A stretch of DNA of 64,000 bases from Megalobrama amblycephala (GCF_018812025.1 NC_063049.1:13240258-13304257); one strand, 5' to 3'; positions 47,301-55,850 are shown, numbered from the stretch's first letter. Notes: a model not told the origin generated them from the letters alone. Numbers and translations: made by a program.

Positions 47301-47923
47301 TGACAGTGAAGGATAAATGCTGTTCTTTTCAACTTTCTATTCATTCAGCAATCTTGAAAAATATTAGTTAGAACAACTGTTTTCAACATTGATGATAATA
47401 AGAAATGTTTATAGTGCTGCAAATCAGCATATTAGAATGATTTCTGAAGGATCATGTGACTGAAGACTGGAGTAATGATGCTGAAAATTCAGCTTTGCAT
47501 CACAGGAATTACATTTTATAATATATTAAAATAGAAAACTGCTATTGTTGGCTAAATATTGCTGTTTTTACTGTATTTTTGTTCAAATAAATGCAGTCAC
47601 TGGGGGTGGTACCCTTTCAAAAAATACTACCATGTAATAATATGTACACTTTTAGGGGTAAATAAGGTACAAATGTGTACCGCACCAGTGACAGATTTTG
47701 TACCTTTTTTCCTGAGTGTAGAAATGGTACAGAAAGTAACTGGAAAGAGAAGTTACATGGGGAAATGTGCATTTTACATTTTAAAAGAATAAGAGGAGGA
47801 AGTGGAGACAAAAAATGGACATGCTGAAATAAAACTGCTGCTTCTCCTGCAGGTGGATCCCCATATTTGGCAGCCAAGATCAATGAAGCAAAAGATCTTC
47901 TTGACTCCGGCCCTCGGCGCTGA
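21764..47923 (+). CDS. dnajc15: dnajc15, mitochondrial inner-membrane J-domain protein (6 coding exons, complete)
   Basis: Exons 21764-21868, 24230-24281, 27589-27662, 30519-30595, 33136-33206 and 47853-47923 join in phase into 450 nt (149 aa plus stop; human DNAJC15 is 150 aa). Residues 1-35 are a soluble N-terminal segment containing RHAEY, like human RYAEY. About 39-57 ([19 protein letters not shown]) form the single membrane span. 78-91 read [14 protein letters not shown]. The C-terminal J domain runs from about 95, with HPD at 123-125 followed by KGGSPY. The N-terminal extension and the pre-J segment resemble DNAJC15 more than DNAJC19. In mammals the protein acts at the inner membrane with mitochondrial Hsp70 and the import motor and restrains complex I. 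The ATG has A at -3 and G at +4. Intron 5 is 14.6 kb and repeat-packed. Confidence 0.97.
22288..23623. repeat. Composite MITE copy (TTAA outer, TAGTGATGG inner) carrying a third insertion
   Basis: Left end AAAGGGTTAGTTCACCC, right end TTTTTGGGTGAACTAACCC then TTTAA. Inverted inner arms TATAGTGATGGCCAATTTC (about 22583) and GAAATCGGCCATCACTATA (about 23401). The core is split by the element at 22609-23241. dnajc15 intron 1. Confidence 0.8.
22609..23241. mobile_element. 633-bp nested TIR element with ACT target duplication
   Basis: Ends AGGCGTTTCTCAATGTCAAG and TTGACATTGAGAAACGCCT. ACT lies on both sides (22606-22608, 23242-23244). The uninterrupted sequence AAAACACTGCTTCATGAAGC in sister copies (about 2955, 6015, 55180) is the empty site. 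A 3-bp duplication is compatible with PIF/Harbinger-like elements; there is no transposase. Confidence 0.85.
23717..23920. repeat. (TCTA)n microsatellite and decayed GATA flank
   Basis: An exact TCTA run to about 23768, then an inverted, degenerate GATA-rich stretch (AGATAGATAGATA) to about 23915. Confidence 0.9.
24230..24281 (+). CDS. dnajc15: dnajc15 coding exon 2 (transmembrane segment)
   Basis: A 52-nt exon encoding [17 protein letters not shown] and one base of the next codon, the core of the membrane helix. Acceptor GTGTTTCAG, donor G|GTGAGC. The mammalian equivalent is [16 protein letters not shown]. Confidence 0.95.
24396..24600 (+). repeat. tRNA-derived SINE (V-SINE-like)
   Basis: The tRNA-like head has box A-like TGGCCTAGTGG and box B-like GGTTCAAACT. 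A body follows with GAGGAAGTGCTTAACCTCAA and TTACTCCAGGGGAGACTGGA, the typical fish V-SINE/HE1-like central text. It is a SINE, not a functional tRNA gene. dnajc15 intron 2. Confidence 0.75.
25580..26048 (+). repeat. 5S rRNA-derived SINE (SINE3 type)
   Basis: The head at about 25580-25700 resembles 5S rRNA: GAAGCTAAGCAGGGTTGAGC, CTGGTCAGTACGTGGATGGG, AGACCTCCTGGGAA. This covers the internal control region. A SINE body follows, ending in an A-rich tail at about 26038-26048. The upstream half of the 5S part (CCATATCACCC) is more diverged. Not a 5S gene, since the 3' part is SINE body. Confidence 0.85.
26049..27588. other. dnajc15 intron 2 remainder
   Basis: Mostly unique-looking sequence. Includes GAATGAATCAATGTGCTTGAA-type short repeats also seen at 25390-25450. 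No gene seen. Confidence 0.45.
27589..27662 (+). CDS. dnajc15: dnajc15 coding exon 3
   Basis: Encodes (G)[20 protein letters not shown] and then LPTT, matching human GRYAFRIWKPLEQVITETAKK. Acceptor CGCTTTTAG, donor ACG|GTAAGT in phase 0. Confidence 0.96.
28624..28850. repeat. TTAA-type MITE, left half only
   Basis: AAAAGGGTTAGTTCACCCAA ... CATGTCGTTCCAAACCCGTA ... GAAATCCGAGAGCTCTC. It stops near 28850 without the right arm. Confidence 0.75.
28974..29168. mobile_element. 195-bp hAT-like MITE with 8-bp target duplication
   Basis: Ends CAGTGGTTCCCAACC and GGTTGGGAACCCCTG. CCCTAATG flanks both sides (28966-28973, 29169-29176). An 8-bp duplication with CAGNGG-like ends is typical of hAT. dnajc15 intron 3. 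Confidence 0.85.
29177..30518. other. dnajc15 intron 3 remainder
   Basis: Contains CACGCTACGTCATAATTACT-like text at about 29350, similar to 14290 and 16615 (GTCATAATTACTGTAATT), suggesting an old shared repeat. No gene seen. Confidence 0.4.
30519..30595 (+). CDS. dnajc15: dnajc15 coding exon 4
   Basis: Encodes [20 protein letters not shown] and then LILGI, plus two bases of a serine codon. Nearly identical to human [25 protein letters not shown]. Acceptor TTTCCTAG, donor AG|GTAATT. Confidence 0.97.
31333..31990. repeat. TTAA MITE end plus GTTCAAAAGTTT-family repeat
   Basis: TTAAAGGGATAGTTCACCTA at 31333 is an isolated left end. From 31388, CTACTGTTCAAAAGTTTCAG begins a copy of the repeat seen in full at 45609. 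The copy is broken at about 31735 by the (ATCC)n tract and resumes with ACAATATTACTGTTTTTACT. Confidence 0.75.
31736..31936. repeat. (ATCC)n tract, about 50 uninterrupted units
   Basis: Exact CCAT repeats for about 200 bp in dnajc15 intron 4. Apparent Ile-His-Pro-Ser and Met-Asp-Gly-Trp open frames are translations of this tract. Confidence 0.97.
33136..33206 (+). CDS. dnajc15: dnajc15 coding exon 5 (HPD motif)
   Basis: Encodes (S)[20 protein letters not shown] and then PDK plus one base. It contains J-domain helix II and the HPD tripeptide needed to stimulate Hsp70 ATPase. Acceptor TTTGCACAG, donor AAAG|GTCAGT. Confidence 0.97.
33930..34262. repeat. GTTCAAAAGTTT-family repeat fragment
   Basis: AAATGCTGTTCTTTTGAACT, GAAGGATCATGTGACACTGA and GGAGTAATGATGCTGAAAGT match the 45609-46545 copy. 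Outer ends are missing. Confidence 0.75.
34674..34705. repeat. (TG)n microsatellite
   Basis: Short TG run in dnajc15 intron 5. Confidence 0.85.
35479..36642. mobile_element. Palindromic TTAA element (AGGATTAGTCCAC) carrying a nested foldback
   Basis: Ends TTAAAGGATTAGTCCACTT and AAGTGGACTAATCCTTTAA. Without the nested piece (35498-35842 and one duplicated octamer) the arms are almost complete inverted repeats meeting near 36230 (for example CCTACGCCTTCCCTATTC against GAATAGGGAAGGCGTAG). The fragment at 738-892 is another copy. dnajc15 intron 5. Confidence 0.85.
35498..35842. mobile_element. 345-bp hAT-like foldback with 8-bp target duplication
   Basis: Ends TAGGGCTGACCGATATATCG and CGATATATATCGCCC-like AGCCCTA. 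GTCCACTT lies on both sides (35490-35497, 35843-35850). The two halves are near-perfect inverted repeats around 35655 (CGCAATATCGCGTTCATTAT / its complement). The host element's other arm (36618-36635) shows the uninterrupted site. Confidence 0.9.
36653..36957. repeat. TTAA-type MITE, left half
   Basis: AAGGGTTAGTTCACCCAAAA ... CATGTCATCCCAAACCTGTA ... GACTTTATTTAACAATTT. It stops where the right arm should begin. Confidence 0.7.
37158..37238. repeat. (TTATA)n microsatellite
   Basis: About 16 TATTA/TTATA units abutting the next element. Confidence 0.95.
37240..37585. repeat. Palindromic element (GGCTGTCAAACGATTAATC)
   Basis: Left GGCTGTCAAACGATTAATCA and right TGATTAATCATTTGACAGCT. About 130-bp arms including AAAGTTTGAGTTTGCCTAAT and its complement. 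Widely seen in fish; a DNA transposon derivative by structure. Confidence 0.8.
37586..39523. other. dnajc15 intron 5, unclassified
   Basis: Mostly unique-looking sequence with open frames up to 118 aa (39075-39431), none recognisable. Confidence 0.4.
39524..40482. mobile_element. TTAA-flanked element, 959 bp (AGGTGCCC type)
   Basis: Ends TTAAAGGTGCCCTAGATTC and CATTCTTGGGCACCTTTAA, TTAA at both ends. Internal TGCATGACGAACATCTTGTA ... CCCCAAAATAGGCAGTT is shared in the opposite orientation with 51058-51400. No intact transposase. Confidence 0.8.
41038..41097. repeat. (TG)n microsatellite
   Basis: About 29 GT units in dnajc15 intron 5. Confidence 0.95.
41100..43659. other. dnajc15 intron 5, AT-rich and old repeat pieces
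   Basis: Poly-T at about 41308-41327. The 143-aa frame at 41436-41867 is a product of T-rich sequence. AGGGCTGTCGCGATAACCGC at 42099 is the end of a hAT-like element without a partner end. No gene seen. Confidence 0.45.
43660..44062. mobile_element. 403-bp GC-rich TIR element (ACACACCAAGCCGACG)
   Basis: Ends AAGCCCAGAACACACCAAGC and GCTTGGTGTGTTCCGGGCTT. Unusually GC-rich, with many CCGACGG-type motifs. A second copy in inverted order is at 55988-56367. No transposase frame. Confidence 0.8.
44845..45556. mobile_element. TIR element, about 712 bp (AAGGCCCCGATATACTC)
   Basis: AAGGCCCCGATATACTCACG at the left and GAAGTATATCGAGGCCTT at the right. The subterminal CTTTTTCGTTCTTCGTTTCG mirrors AATCAGTTCGTTCTTCG motifs. 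Inner frames are not recognised. Confidence 0.7.
45609..46545. mobile_element. Long palindromic repeat, full copy of the GTTCAAAAGTTT family
   Basis: Outer ends TACAGTCCAATAGTTTGGAA and TTCCAAACTTTTGGACTGTA, about 350-bp arms. Inside, at 46012, ACACTACCGTTCAAAAGTTT begins a related unit. This copy explains the fragments at 8782, 31388, 33930 and 47210. Confidence 0.8.
47210..47595. repeat. GTTCAAAAGTTT-family repeat fragment
   Basis: ATTAATACTTTTATTCAGCA, GAAGGATCATGTGACTGAAG and GTAATGATGCTGAAAATTCA, ending near GTTCAAATAAATGCAGTCAC. Just upstream of dnajc15 exon 6. Confidence 0.75.
47853..47923 (+). CDS. dnajc15: dnajc15 terminal coding exon 6
   Basis: Encodes (G)[18 protein letters not shown] and then GPRR, ending at TGA 47921-47923. 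Matches human [18 protein letters not shown]; only the last few residues differ (human ends TTTKH). Acceptor CTTCTCCTGCAG. Confidence 0.96.
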
Positions 47924-48345
47924 CCCAGCTGCCCGCGCTACCCCAACAGAGAGTTACATCTACTTCAGTGCCGACAACTCACCCATGAGCCTCCACAAGT
48001 CATTGTTCTTCTCCATGTTTTTCTGCCATAAATCAGCCGACTCTCAGCATATTGTGCTCCGTTCTATCTGTCAGTGTTCCTTACCACCACTTTAATGCAA
48101 GTTGGCAAAGGTTGATCCTTCATGTTAAAGGATCTTCAGACTGTCTGTTTGAAATATCTCACAGTAATCTTTATTATTTATTGAGGTGACTTGTGTAATG
48201 TATAACGTCTGCTGAAAAATCTGGTGGATGTATCATTTCCAGTGGCTGAAAAGCCTAAAGTATTTCCCCTAATCCGCAGGGACCAGACCATGTAGGTGTT
48301 AAGTTATTTTAGCTTGCTGAATAAACAGTTTTACAAATCTGGAAT
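47924..48345 (+). other. dnajc15: dnajc15 3' UTR with poly(A) signal at 48320-48325
   Basis: About 0.4 kb of non-repetitive sequence follows the stop and ends with AATAAA at 48320-48325. A GT-rich stretch (about 48354-48380) suitable as a downstream element follows. Cleavage near 48340-48350 is inferred. Confidence 0.65.
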
Positions 48346-48733
48346 GACTCATTGTGAGTATTTTTGTGTTTGTTTGTAAGCTAACATTTTCCTGTTGCTG
48401 TGCTCGTGCTGATGCATGCGGTACAGATGCCTGTCTGGTCTGCACGTCTGAGTTATCCACGCAGGAATGGAGCGATTGGGATTGGACAGAGGGATGTTCT
48501 GTTCACCATGTTTCGGATTGCTGATTTGCTGTTTGTCAGGCCTGGAGATTAATGCCAAGGCCAAGATACCACAACACAAACTGCACAATCCAGTAACACA
48601 TTACTGCAAAAGAAATAAAAGGCAAGCAACAGGGAAAGAAATTGCTTCTTGGGTGCATTTTATGTTTTATTTCTTTGAGAGAGAGGCTATGTTTAGAACT
48701 GTTCAGTATTAGCTTGTATCGCATACTGCCTAC

Positions 48734-49830
48734 TAGGGGTGTGACGAGACCAGTATCTCACGAGACGAGACGAGACTCGAGATTGAGTTCACGAGACGAG
48801 ACAAGATGGCGAAATACATGACTAGAAAAAATATTCTGCAGGTGTATTTGAAATGTTTTAACTAATCATTTTGTAATGAATGTCATTTCAGTTCTACTTT
48901 CTGAGACTGAATTATCATATGCAGTAAAAGACAACAATACTCAAGTACTGTAAAAGGTTTTGCCACTAACTCAACTGACTGACTTCTCTCCTGTATGATT
49001 TCAGTCTCTTCAGATCTTACTGTACATGAATTATGAGCTTCTACAGCTTTTGACCTCCTAACTGAACTCCTCTCCACAAACTGATCACAGAAATAAAAAC
49101 AGTATAAATAAAAATGGTAACACTTTACAATAAGGTCTCATTTATTAACATTAATGTATTAACCAACATCAACTAACAACGAGCAATATATTTGCTACAG
49201 TATTTATTAATCTTTGTTTGTTAGTTGATAAAAATAGTCATTCATTGTTAGTTCATGATAGTTCACAGTGCATTAACTAATGTTAACAAATGAAACCTTA
49301 TTGTTTGTACTAGTAAATAATAAGAAGAGAAAACTGTTATTCATTTTTATGGTAACACTTTACAATAAGTGCAACCATAATCGCACTCTCTCAATATTAA
49401 AAGATCAAATAAGACCAATTTTTTCTTAGATACAGAGCTAGGAGATGGTTACAACTACACTGCCCAGCCTAAAATAGCTTTCATATTGAGAGATATCTGT
49501 ATTCATCAGGGAGCCGCTTTCAAATGCGGGGAATTGAAATCACGTTTGAATGCGCGCGCGCGTTTACTTTCACTTTCAACGGTCGCGCGTAACTCTGTAA
49601 ATATGGAGCGGCGGCGACCGTTATCCAATTGAATTAAATGTTTTTTTATTTAAATACAAAGCAAAACGACAGTGGAGGCATAATGTAAATGTAGCGGTGG
49701 CATATTCTTTCCTAATCATCCTAACACTCTGTCATGGCAACATGACAAGACTACTTTTCGCCTCGACGAGAAATCTCGTCACAGTTTAGTCTCGCGAGAT
49801 CTCGTGGCACGAGATCTCGTCACACCCCTA
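48734..49830. mobile_element. hAT-like element, 1097 bp, exact 8-bp target duplication
   Basis: Ends TAGGGGTGTGACGAGACCAG and GATCTCGTCACACCCCTA, with CTGCCTAC on both sides (48726-48733, 49831-49838). The middle contains another repeat with GGTAACACTTTACAATAAGG at 49114 and 49351. No intact transposase. It lies about 0.4 kb past the dnajc15 3' end. Confidence 0.9.
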
Positions 49831-50429
49831 CTGCCTACTGTATTGTAAAAATAGCTAGTGATATTAAATGTTTCAAATAATATTATGCTTTATTGTCTTA
49901 TTACCTCGTTACTTCAGATGTGAGAAGCATCCAGTAATAATCTTGGGGAAAAAATCTGCATTTTTAATGAACTTTTATTGTAATGTGTCCTTGTTACACG
50001 TTACATGTATTTACAGTAATATACACGGTCAAAAGCTTTTAAAAATGTAAGTATAATCAAATTGGTTGTGCGAGTAATTTCATATCATTTTTATTAAGTT
50101 CAACTTATATCAAATTATATTAAGCTGATTTAAAAAATTGAGTTGAATCTTGAAAAATGTATGTTGATATTGGTTAAAGTATTTTGATGGGTTAAAGTAA
50201 AGGAAAAAACATGGTGCCATGACTTCTTGATCATATCATTTTTTACTACAGTAATAATAACAGTAAATTGCATGTAATTGCAAACATAATAAGGAATGTT
50301 AAAAATCACAGCTGCTATTACTTCCAGATCATCACACTAGAAATTGAATATCATTGCACAATGCATTGTGGGATACTGTATCATGTGCAGTGTGTATACT
50401 AAGGAGCCCCTAATGGTGGTGGAAGAAAA

Positions 50430-50620
50430 ATTAGAAACTATATTTCAAAACTTGTTCGCTCGCAAAACTTCTGCTTTCCCCCAAGAAACTTTTCATTTGT
50501 TCATGAAACTTTTGCGTTCCGTCGACAAACTTTATTTGCTTGCAAAACATTTGCGTTCTCCTGAGAAACTTTGCATTCGTTCACAAAACTTTTGCGTTCA
50601 CAAATAAGTTTCTCAGGGGA
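50430..50620. repeat. Degenerate tandem array of AAACTTTTGCGTTCG-like units
   Basis: About seven to eight units of roughly 22-26 bp: GCAAAACTTCTGCTTTCCC, GAAACTTTTGCGTTCCGTCG, CAAAACTTTTGCGTTCAC and others. They produce an 87-aa open frame (50344-50607) that is most likely not a gene. Confidence 0.7.
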
Positions 50621-50687
50621 ACACAACAATTGTATGCAAAATAGTATGCCATTCTGAAATTCTGAACATAGCCTTTATAATATGTGT

Positions 50688-52433
50688 TAGGGATTCACCA
50701 GTATCGGTATTGGGCCCGATACTGCACTTGGGTACTCGTTAAAAAGCTCTGATACCAACAACCGATACCACACAGTGTGTACAGAACAGTTACCATCTGT
50801 GAGTGAACATAAGCCGAGTCATTGCCAGAAGTGGCCAGATCTCTATTGCCAGAGTTGGGCCAGTTACGGTGAACAGGAATTGGCCCCGGTGCTTTACAGC
50901 CGTAACAAATATAAATGTGCCAGAATGAGCTGCGGGCCACAATCGGCCCGATTAACATGTGCCGATGCCGAAACACAGACAACAGAGCAAACAGAGAGCA
51001 GAATGGATATATCAAAGACTGATGTCTATGAAGTAAATGTATCGAATTAGTAGAATGTTAAAGGTGCCATTGAACGTTTTTTTACAAGATGTAATATAAG
51101 TCTAAGGTGTCCCCTGAATGTGTCTGTGAAGTTTCAGCTCAAAATACCCCATAGATTTTTTTTTATTCATTTTTTTAACTGCCTATTTTGGGGCATAATT
51201 AGAAATGCGCCGATTCAGGCTGCGGCCCCTTTAATTGCTCGTGCTCTCCGCCCCCCCCCAGAGCTCTCGACTCTATCATTGCATAAACAAAGTTCACACA
51301 GCTAATATAACCCTCAAAATGGATCTTTACAAAGTGTTCGTCATGCATGCTGCATGCATACATCGGATCATGTGAGTATTGCATTTATTTGGATGTTTAC
51401 ATTTGATTCTGAATGAGTTTGATAGTGCTCCGTGGATAACGGCTAATGCTACACAAACATCCGAAGCGCACCCTCAGAAAGCTGCCTCTCAGACAGCGCG
51501 CGAATAGCCTATTAAATCAAGATCTCTTTCATGTCTTCTTGTGCTTGGACGGACAAATTCACACAAAATTATGTCAAAATGCCGTAAACAAACGTAAACA
51601 GATGAGAAAGAAAACGCACTTGTAACAGTATGTTAAAGTGACAGCAGCCTAATAAACCTACTACTGTCTTTGTCCTAACAACAAATGACAAAGAGAAAAT
51701 CACTCACTGCTCTTGACTGAGCCCTGCTGGAACAGCTCTAAATATTCACTGTGCTATTAAAATTTGATAGAGCAATAATATGAACGGCACTGTAAACCCG
51801 AATAAGTTGGTAAAACTACTGGGATAGCAAAACATTAAACAATACTAAACCACACTTAACATTAATCTTGTACAAAAAACATTATATAACACATAATTTT
51901 AGCATTTATTCTCCCTTTCGAGTGTCGTGGCGAAGCATGCTAGGAAATAGAAATCCCAGCCCAGTTTCAGGTAAATTTAAGTTTGTCTAAATTAAAAGAC
52001 ACAAGTTCATAAAACTCAAAACAATGAAACAATTCAGATTACTTAAAATTTGTCAGTTTTGTGAACTCAAAAGAAAAACAAAGTTATAAATACTCATAAA
52101 AGTTCATTTGATTGAGCTAATTTGTTTAATTTGAGTTTGCCCTACTCAAACCAAATAATTATTTTGAGCTTTAGGGTTTAAATTGAGTGAAAATAATAGT
52201 AGCTATACAATACATTGTAACAGGCATAATTAGGCATGAAAATTACTAAAGGAAATATCTATTTGCTAAGCCAACTAATTTGATTTATACTCTTTTGGTT
52301 TCTCTGGCTAATATTTTTACAATTTAAAAATGCTATGAAAATTCAGATATCGGTACTCGGTATCAGCAGGTACTAAAAATAAAAAGTATCGTATCGGACT
52401 CGTTCTGGAAAAAGTGGTAGCGGTGCGTGCCTA
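50688..52433. mobile_element. hAT-like element, 1746 bp, exact 8-bp target duplication, with nested TTAA element
   Basis: Ends TAGGGATTCACCAGTATCGG and AGCGGTGCGTGCCTA, with ATATGTGT on both sides (50680-50687, 52434-52441). Subterminal CGATACTGCACTTGGGTACT mirrors GATATCGGTACTCGGTATCA. A TTAAAGGTGCCATTGAACG element begins inside at 51058. No intact transposase. Confidence 0.85.
51058..51480. repeat. Partial TTAA element (AGGTGCC type) nested in the hAT copy
   Basis: TTAAAGGTGCCATTGAACG followed by TAAGTCTAAGGTGTCCCCTG and CCCCATAGATTTTTTTT-like text. This is the reverse orientation of 40482 downward in the 39524-40482 copy. The far end was not located. Confidence 0.75.
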
Positions 52434-52441
52434 ATATGTGT

Positions 52442-54004
52442 GGAAGTTTTCCTCTTGCTTTTACGAGAGCCACTAACTGAGTCTGTGCTTCAAAACAGAA
52501 CATTATCTTGGATCGTTCGTTGTTCCAGATGGACCAACATGAAAATTAAGCCAGACCGTTGCAGAATGAATGCGAGTCGTATGTCATGGAAAGACTCGAT
52601 CGACCCAGTTCATTTCCCAAATGTTCCATTTGATTATTGCAGCCATGAGATCTCTGTAGGTGAATGCTTGAGTCTACAAATAAAACCCAGTGAGGTGTTT
52701 GGCACGCTTATGAAATACTTGCCACTTTGAGTGTTGCCCTGCTCTGGCCTCGCTAGCTTTATTTACTGCCATAGTCTGCGTCTTTTTGCCTGACCCTTCT
52801 TAGTGGCTGTTAAAATTGATTAAAAGCTAGCATGCTGTATGCAGGGGCAGACAGCTGGGAAGGCTGTCCCAGACTGTGTGACACTAAACCTGTCCTGACT
52901 ACATGTATAACAGAGGTAAAAGCCCCATTTCTGGCATTGCATTGCGGTCAGGCTACTCTGTCGTAAGATGGTTTTGCTCGAACACCCTTGTGACTGCAGC
53001 TATTTTCGGCCTCTGCTTGCCGTGAAACCAGCATGGAGTTCCTGAGCAAGCCTTTTCTCCACAGGTTTCTTTCTGTCAGAGTGAATTTCCATTAAACAGT
53101 GTAAAAAAAACCCGGCCAAACTAATCCACACAGGGTTTCATTACAGATATGTGCAATGCACTGTCCAGATGATGTAAGCGAAAACAAAATACCTCATAAA
53201 ACTCATATTAACAGCTTGTACATTTGAAATATGTGAAGACCTAGTTTAAAAACGTGTGCCAACTTTCACACTAGACTTGACGCTCTTGATCTTAGTATCA
53301 TGATCAAGTGTTATAAAATGTCAAAAGTGTTTTTTTCCTGGCATTATCGGCCTGCTTGAATGAGACTTCATGAGATGTTTCATATAACTTTTAAGACAGC
53401 CAACCAGCTGCCATCTATATTCTTTGAAGGCTCTTTGATGCTTTGGTTCTGTTCCTGTTATCAGAACTTTTTTTCATTCATCTGCAGAAAAGGATGTCAT
53501 TTCAGCTGCCTTATGTTTTCAGTTAGGCTATTTGATTCAAGAAGTTGGAAATCATTTAAGTGAGTATTTGGAAGTATTTTTCTCCATAACTTGAAGTAAC
53601 GTTAGGCCTATATAATCATTCTCAAACAGTTTTAAGCATGTGTTACCAGAAGACCTAGGGGATATCGGTGCTGGCACTGGCAGCAAAAGCCACACAGAAG
53701 CACGGTGTACCTGTGAAACAATAAAAGAGACATTAATGTCTTTCTCTTGGCACAAACGTTTACTTCTGATATCGCACCTGACCGCACCTTTATAATAGCC
53801 TAAAATAGAAATAGAAAGATTAAAGCTGTTGTTTTGCCACTTTGTCACCATCTCTGTTTGAAACCTGAAATTGCAGTTATTTGCGGAGTTATCTTCTTTA
53901 GGCTACGCGAATTGTGCATCGGCACAGCTCCTCAGCGCGGATGTATCTAATGTTTTGAGGTTTATGATTACACCAGTGGCGAGCGGTGACTTTTTTTTTT
54001 AACA
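52442..54004. other. Repeat-poor intergenic stretch
   Basis: No transposon ends seen. Open frames of 96 aa (52440-52730, plus) and 99 aa (53552-53851, minus) have no recognisable domain or splice partners. No function assigned. Confidence 0.45.
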
Positions 54005-54318
54005 GGTGGCCTGTTGCACAGAGCCGGTTTCAGTTTCTACTCAGGTAAGTTCAACATTAGTTTGAGTAAACTCTGGTTTTTCGGGCTTATGAAGGTGGAT
54101 TGGTTTTTAGAGGGTTTTATTGCTATGGTAACTTACGCTTGATCAAAATGCTTGATCGTCACGTGATTGCCTTGTAAGTGCATTTAATTTCATGATATTT
54201 TTCATTATAATCAATTAATCTTCAGAAGAGAAGTGAATTTGCTTGGCTCTCTCGCGAGAAGTGGAAGTGAATCAAACATGCGCTAATGTTTTGTGTGATT
54301 GGCTGTTTGCCGCAGGCT

Positions 54319-54887
54319 GTTAGCCTGACTTCGTCATACTCATATTCTAGGCAGAATGTGAGTCTGATACTGCTCCATTGCACTTGAATTATGGGGCGTG
54401 TCTTAACCGAACCAGTAAAAAAAACAAACTCTGCACTCAATTGGATAGACCTACAACCAATCAGAGCAACGCAGTAAGTGACGTATGTTGAACTTGTACT
54501 TAAACTTTTGCCGAATCCCGTTGGAAGGACGGCAAACACATCTTTCCCATCGACAAATGCCTTGATTGCGGTTCTTTGTTCATCTTTTAAAATTAATGCG
54601 CTGTCGATTTCTTTTATTACAGACGTGATAGCGGAATCTAAACATCTTACTTCTCCAGCTGCAGTCATCGTTGGTGAAAACCAATTCAACCCAAGCGCTC
54701 TTTGATGACGTGGGTGGTTACGTAACCGCAGATAGCCTGTCCATCATCGATTAAAGCCCGCCCTGGCAATTTGATTGGCTCGGCCTTCTGGGAGCCGAGC
54801 ATAATTACTCCACAATGGATCGAGTCCAGACCGAACTTCCCGTCCAAAAAATGTTGTGGGCGGGGTTCGGGCTGGCACCCAGGCTAA
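54319..54887. mobile_element. Inner TIR element with RecQ-like helicase fragment
   Basis: Left TTAGCCTGACTTCGTCATAC, right GGCTGGCACCCAGGCTAA. The right part (ATGGATCGAGTCCAGACCGA, AAATGTTGTGGGCGGGG) recurs at 58560-58645 in a copy without the helicase piece. Confidence 0.65.
54455..54689 (-). pseudogene. RecQ-family helicase N-terminal fragment
   Basis: The minus strand encodes KDEQRTAIKAFVDGKDVFAV followed by LPTGFGKSLS. This is a RecQ-type Q-motif region and Walker A (motif I, TGFGKS). The frame then diverges within a few residues; motifs Ia-VI are absent. In this context it is a fragment carried by a transposable element, not a working helicase. Confidence 0.75.
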
Positions 54888-55161
54888 CTTTCAGGTGCAC
54901 TAAATCTAAACCAGGGTGGATTTATCTGGATTTGTCAACTCTAAATCTACTCTGAAACATCAACTAGCTTCATGCAACAGGCCACCCCTATGTCAAAATT
55001 GTGCCCGGTGCAGATATGAACGTTTGACTTGTTTATTATGAGCTAAACTCTCGCGTTCACTCTTAGATACTCAGTTGCTCACTCTCTTGACACAAAGAAA
55101 CACAGTAAGAAGTATTTCTTTAGACCTTTTATTGAAAGTAGCCTATATTTACCTGTTGAGA

Positions 55162-55850
55162 TAGTGATGGCCGATTTCGAAACACTGCTTCATGAAGCTC
55201 CGAAGCTTCATGAATCTTTTGTTTCGAATCAGTGATTCGGAGCATGTATCAAACTGCTAAAGTCACGTGATTTTAGTAAACAAGGCTTCGTTACGTCATC
55301 ACTGTTTCGAAACAGTTCGAAATTTCAATAGTTCACCGATAGAGGGCGATGATAAAGTGAGCCCATGAATCATGCAGATTCACTGTGAACTATTGAACAA
55401 GTGTCTAGGACTTTACCCTATGGTTTTGCCTGATCTCCGATCAGTTTTATACATTTGTAGATGTTCTAATTATACATTAGAATAATTAAAATTAATAATG
55501 GTAGTTTTTAATCTCTTATTGGCCTGTTTAGCGTGAGCCATGGAACAAAGAAACAAGCCTTTAAAATTGATAAAAGAACACATATTATACATACACTATA
55601 TATTTAATCTTATTAGATGATTAGTTAATTCCATTTGATTGATTTTGCTTTCAATAAAACTTTTGCAATACATTTATTAAAGGGTATTTTTAATGCATGT
55701 TTGGCCTGAGTTTTGTTGCATTTCCACTGTTCTGACCAGTAGGGGTCACCGTGGAGACGGGTGTCAGATTGTTTCGAAGCCTCGAATCATTACGGCACAT
55801 TTGCTTCAACTGTTTCAGTGTTTCACGAAGCCTCGATCTGCCCATCACTA
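55162..55850. mobile_element. Standalone TAGTGATGG element, 689 bp, exact 8-bp target duplication
   Basis: Ends TAGTGATGGCCGATTTCGAA and CTCGATCTGCCCATCACTA, with TGTTGAGA on both sides (55154-55161, 55851-55858). Subterminal CTTCATGAAGC and GCTTCGAAAC palindromes. It is the free form of the core found inside the composite MITEs. The 8-bp duplication supports a hAT-like mechanism. Confidence 0.85.

Larger units (their letters stand above)
54005..54987. mobile_element. Outer TIR element interrupted by a second element
   Basis: GGTGGCCTGTTGCACAGAGC at the left pairs imperfectly with CTTCATGCAACAGGCCACC at the right. Subterminal GAGTAAACTCTGG / CCAGGGTGGATTTA-like arms. The interior at about 54319-54887 is a different element. 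Confidence 0.65.

Noticed and set aside
52440..52730. 96-aa open frame as a downstream gene
   Set aside because: Begins at the edge of a hAT-like target duplication; no homology recognised.
54222..54689. 155-aa helicase gene
   Set aside because: Only the Q-motif/Walker A region is helicase-like. The rest is transposon sequence without further helicase motifs.
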